Below are positions 62,944-64,000 of a DNA stretch of 64,000 nucleotides, piece by piece. The notes below the pieces were generated by a model. The model ran no database searches. It was not told the origin of the DNA and was given only the letters and a program-made list of their open reading frames with translations. A program made the position numbers and the translations under genes. Source of the stretch: Cyanobacteria bacterium QS_8_64_29 (GTDB lineage Bacteria; Cyanobacteriota; Cyanobacteriia; Cyanobacteriales; Rubidibacteraceae); the NCBI GenBank assembly GCA_003022125.1, contig PXQH01000001.1, forward strand, positions 97,323 through 161,322, read 5' to 3'. The number at the start of each line of letters is the position of its first letter. The first letter of the stretch is position 1.

Positions 62944-63420
62944 TCAAGCCCAATCGGAAGGAGCCGATTCCTGACTGCCTCGGTCTTGCTCGAGCTGCTG
63001 TTCGATAAGCGCCTGCAGCTGACGGCGCGGCAGCTCGATCCCGTCGCTGAGACTTCCTGGCGCGTCCAGAACAACGACGCTGTCGGCGGCTTCCATGGCA
63101 AACAGCTGGAACAGCACGTGCGCAACCGGCACGGGCGCTGCCATCGCTTGCGGGTCGGCGCTGCCTTGAAAGCGCGCCGCATCCTGATGGGTGGCAAAGG
63201 CATAGATGGCCTGCTTCTCGCGCTCTGGTCGCTCGGGATCGCGCAACGCGGTCAGCATCCAACGCCCGTCGATGGTTTGGAGAATGTAGTACTCCCGCTG
63301 CTGCAGTTGCTCGGCGATCGCGCGCAGCACGGGCACGACGGCGTTGGCCACCACCTCCGGCATGCTTCCGTCCTGCGGCGCTTCATCAATTAAAGCTTGG
63401 AGTTGGGCCTCGAGATCCAT
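62944..63420 (-). CDS. Conserved hypothetical protein (cyanobacterial)
   Basis: A 158-residue soluble protein beginning MDLEAQLQALIDEAPQDGSM and ending SAPSDWA. It has an alpha/beta pattern with EYYILQTIDGRWMLTALRDP, YAFATHQDAARFQGSADPQA and AHVLFQLFAMEAADSVVVLD. The layout resembles proteins annotated hypothetical across cyanobacteria, but I cannot name a family. No membrane or signal segment is seen. It is 178 bases upstream of galE on the same strand; that gap holds a short unassigned frame. Confidence 0.65.
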   Translation of the reverse strand: MDLEAQLQALIDEAPQDGSMPEVVANAVVPVLRAIAEQLQQREYYILQTIDGRWMLTALRDPERPEREKQAIYAFATHQDAARFQGSADPQAMAAPVPVAHVLFQLFAMEAADSVVVLDAPGSLSDGIELPRRQLQALIEQQLEQDRGSQESAPSDWA

Positions 63421-63537
63421 GGGTTGTTGGCTGGGGGCTGCTTGCCGGGAAGGTTGGGATTAGGGGAAGCGCCTACCCGGCCATCGTAAAGCGCCGGGAT
63501 GCCAACCCGTTTGCCACCTGAGGGACCGCGATCGCCC

Positions 63538-64000
63538 ATGGGGCTAGCCGCGTTGCCACGCACGCCATGGCGCCGCCGGCTGCGGCAGTTGGGGCGAGCG
63601 CCGCCTAGGGCAGCCGTCGAAGATTCGGTCAGCCTGCGCGCGGGCGTGCAAGGGCTGGTCGCTATCGGCATTGTGGCGGTCGATGGGGCGGCCGGCACGG
63701 CCATGAGCGCTTGGGCGCTGCCGGCTAGCTTGGCCGGTGCCGCTTGGAGCTGGTACCGGCGCTACCGCAACAATGCTGCCGTTAAAGCCGCGATCGCGCT
63801 GGGCATGGTGCTGGCGCTGGCGGCGTTCTTCGGGCAGCTGCTGGGGAGCCTCAACGACATGCGCCTAGTCCTGGCCCGGCTGCTGGTCCAGCTGCAAGTG
63901 CTGCACAGCTTCGATCTGCCCCGCCGCCAGGATTTGGGCTATTCCATGGCGATCGGGCTGATCCTGTTGGGGGTTGCCGGAACGCTGGCACAAACGCTGG
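63538..64000 (+). CDS. N-terminal part of a transglutaminase-like membrane protein (TgpA-like, DUF3488)
   Basis: A 154-residue start of a protein cut by the window edge. A basic N-terminus (TPWRRRLRQLGRAPPRAAVE) leads to several membrane helices (LVAIGIVAVDGAAGTAMSAW, KAAIALGMVLALAAFFGQLL), then the DUF3488-like motif QVLHSFDLPRRQDLGYSMAI and GLILLGVAGTLAQTL. TgpA-type proteins carry a periplasmic transglutaminase domain further on. The call rests on the DLPRRQDLGY motif and topology. The ATG at 63538-63540 is the first good start after the divergent gene at 62944-63420. Confidence 0.75.
   Translation, partial: MGLAALPRTPWRRRLRQLGRAPPRAAVEDSVSLRAGVQGLVAIGIVAVDGAAGTAMSAWALPASLAGAAWSWYRRYRNNAAVKAAIALGMVLALAAFFGQLLGSLNDMRLVLARLLVQLQVLHSFDLPRRQDLGYSMAIGLILLGVAGTLAQTL

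Overview
The window comes from a cyanobacterial chromosome. It carries photosystem II genes (psbH, psbN), two high-light-inducible protein genes, the light and nutrient stress kinase nblS, a gap2-type GAPDH, a cyanobacterial-type thiC behind a TPP riboswitch, ferredoxin-dependent sulfite reductase, and many copies of the HIP1 octamer GCGATCGC. The DNA is GC-rich. No rRNA, tRNA, CRISPR array, prophage or complete insertion sequence was found. No heterocyst or nitrogen-fixation genes were seen apart from a PatD-like protein. The species cannot be named from the sequence alone.

Layout. 1-11 kb: the 5' part of rne, iscS, folK, a Nudix hydrolase, photolyase, a sugar-nucleotide epimerase, purD, nblS, and a broken AI-2E-family permease gene. 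11-21 kb: hppD, a HAD phosphatase, a CPP1-like J-domain protein, tatA, psbH/psbN, a ribosome hibernation factor, ppa, ispG, a phosphotransacetylase-like protein, gpm, dusA and two hli genes. 21-35 kb: ilvH, a pentapeptide-repeat membrane protein, a quinone oxidoreductase, an actin-like ParM gene (split by an amber codon) with a coiled-coil partner, wecB, a pilT2-like gene split by a small TA-flanked transposon-like element, a mechanosensitive-channel-like protein, a tandem-ATPase peptide ABC protein and a PatD-like protein. 35-54 kb: relA/spoT, sir with an unusual C-terminal ribbon-helix-helix-like tail, an L,D-transpeptidase, two exported ferritin-like proteins, rsmE, a class A PBP, a lumenal cyclophilin, thiL, gap2, murC-murB-ybaB, and an SGNH hydrolase. 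53-64 kb: TPP riboswitch-thiC, a TPR lipoprotein, a phosphate block (pstS-pstC-pstA-pstB plus a SphR-like regulator) behind a three-repeat Pho box, then exopolysaccharide genes (a polyprenyl glycosylphosphotransferase and galE) and the start of a transglutaminase-like membrane protein.

How the genes connect. The NblS kinase is encoded in the same window as hli genes whose upstream region has a good match to HLR1, the binding site of its known partner RpaB. The phosphate importer sits with a likely own regulator and binding site, and a 14-bp perfect hairpin separates pstS from pstC. murC-murB, the PBP, the L,D-transpeptidase and wecB/galE serve the envelope. thiL and thiC both belong to thiamine synthesis.

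Three genes look broken, each in a way that can be reconstructed exactly: the permease (14-bp tandem duplication plus a TGA), the ParM homologue (one in-frame TAG) and pilT2 (a 127-bp element with a TA duplication). These, the chromosomal ParM/coiled-coil pair, the sulfite reductase tail and the paired ferritin-like proteins are the items most worth following up.
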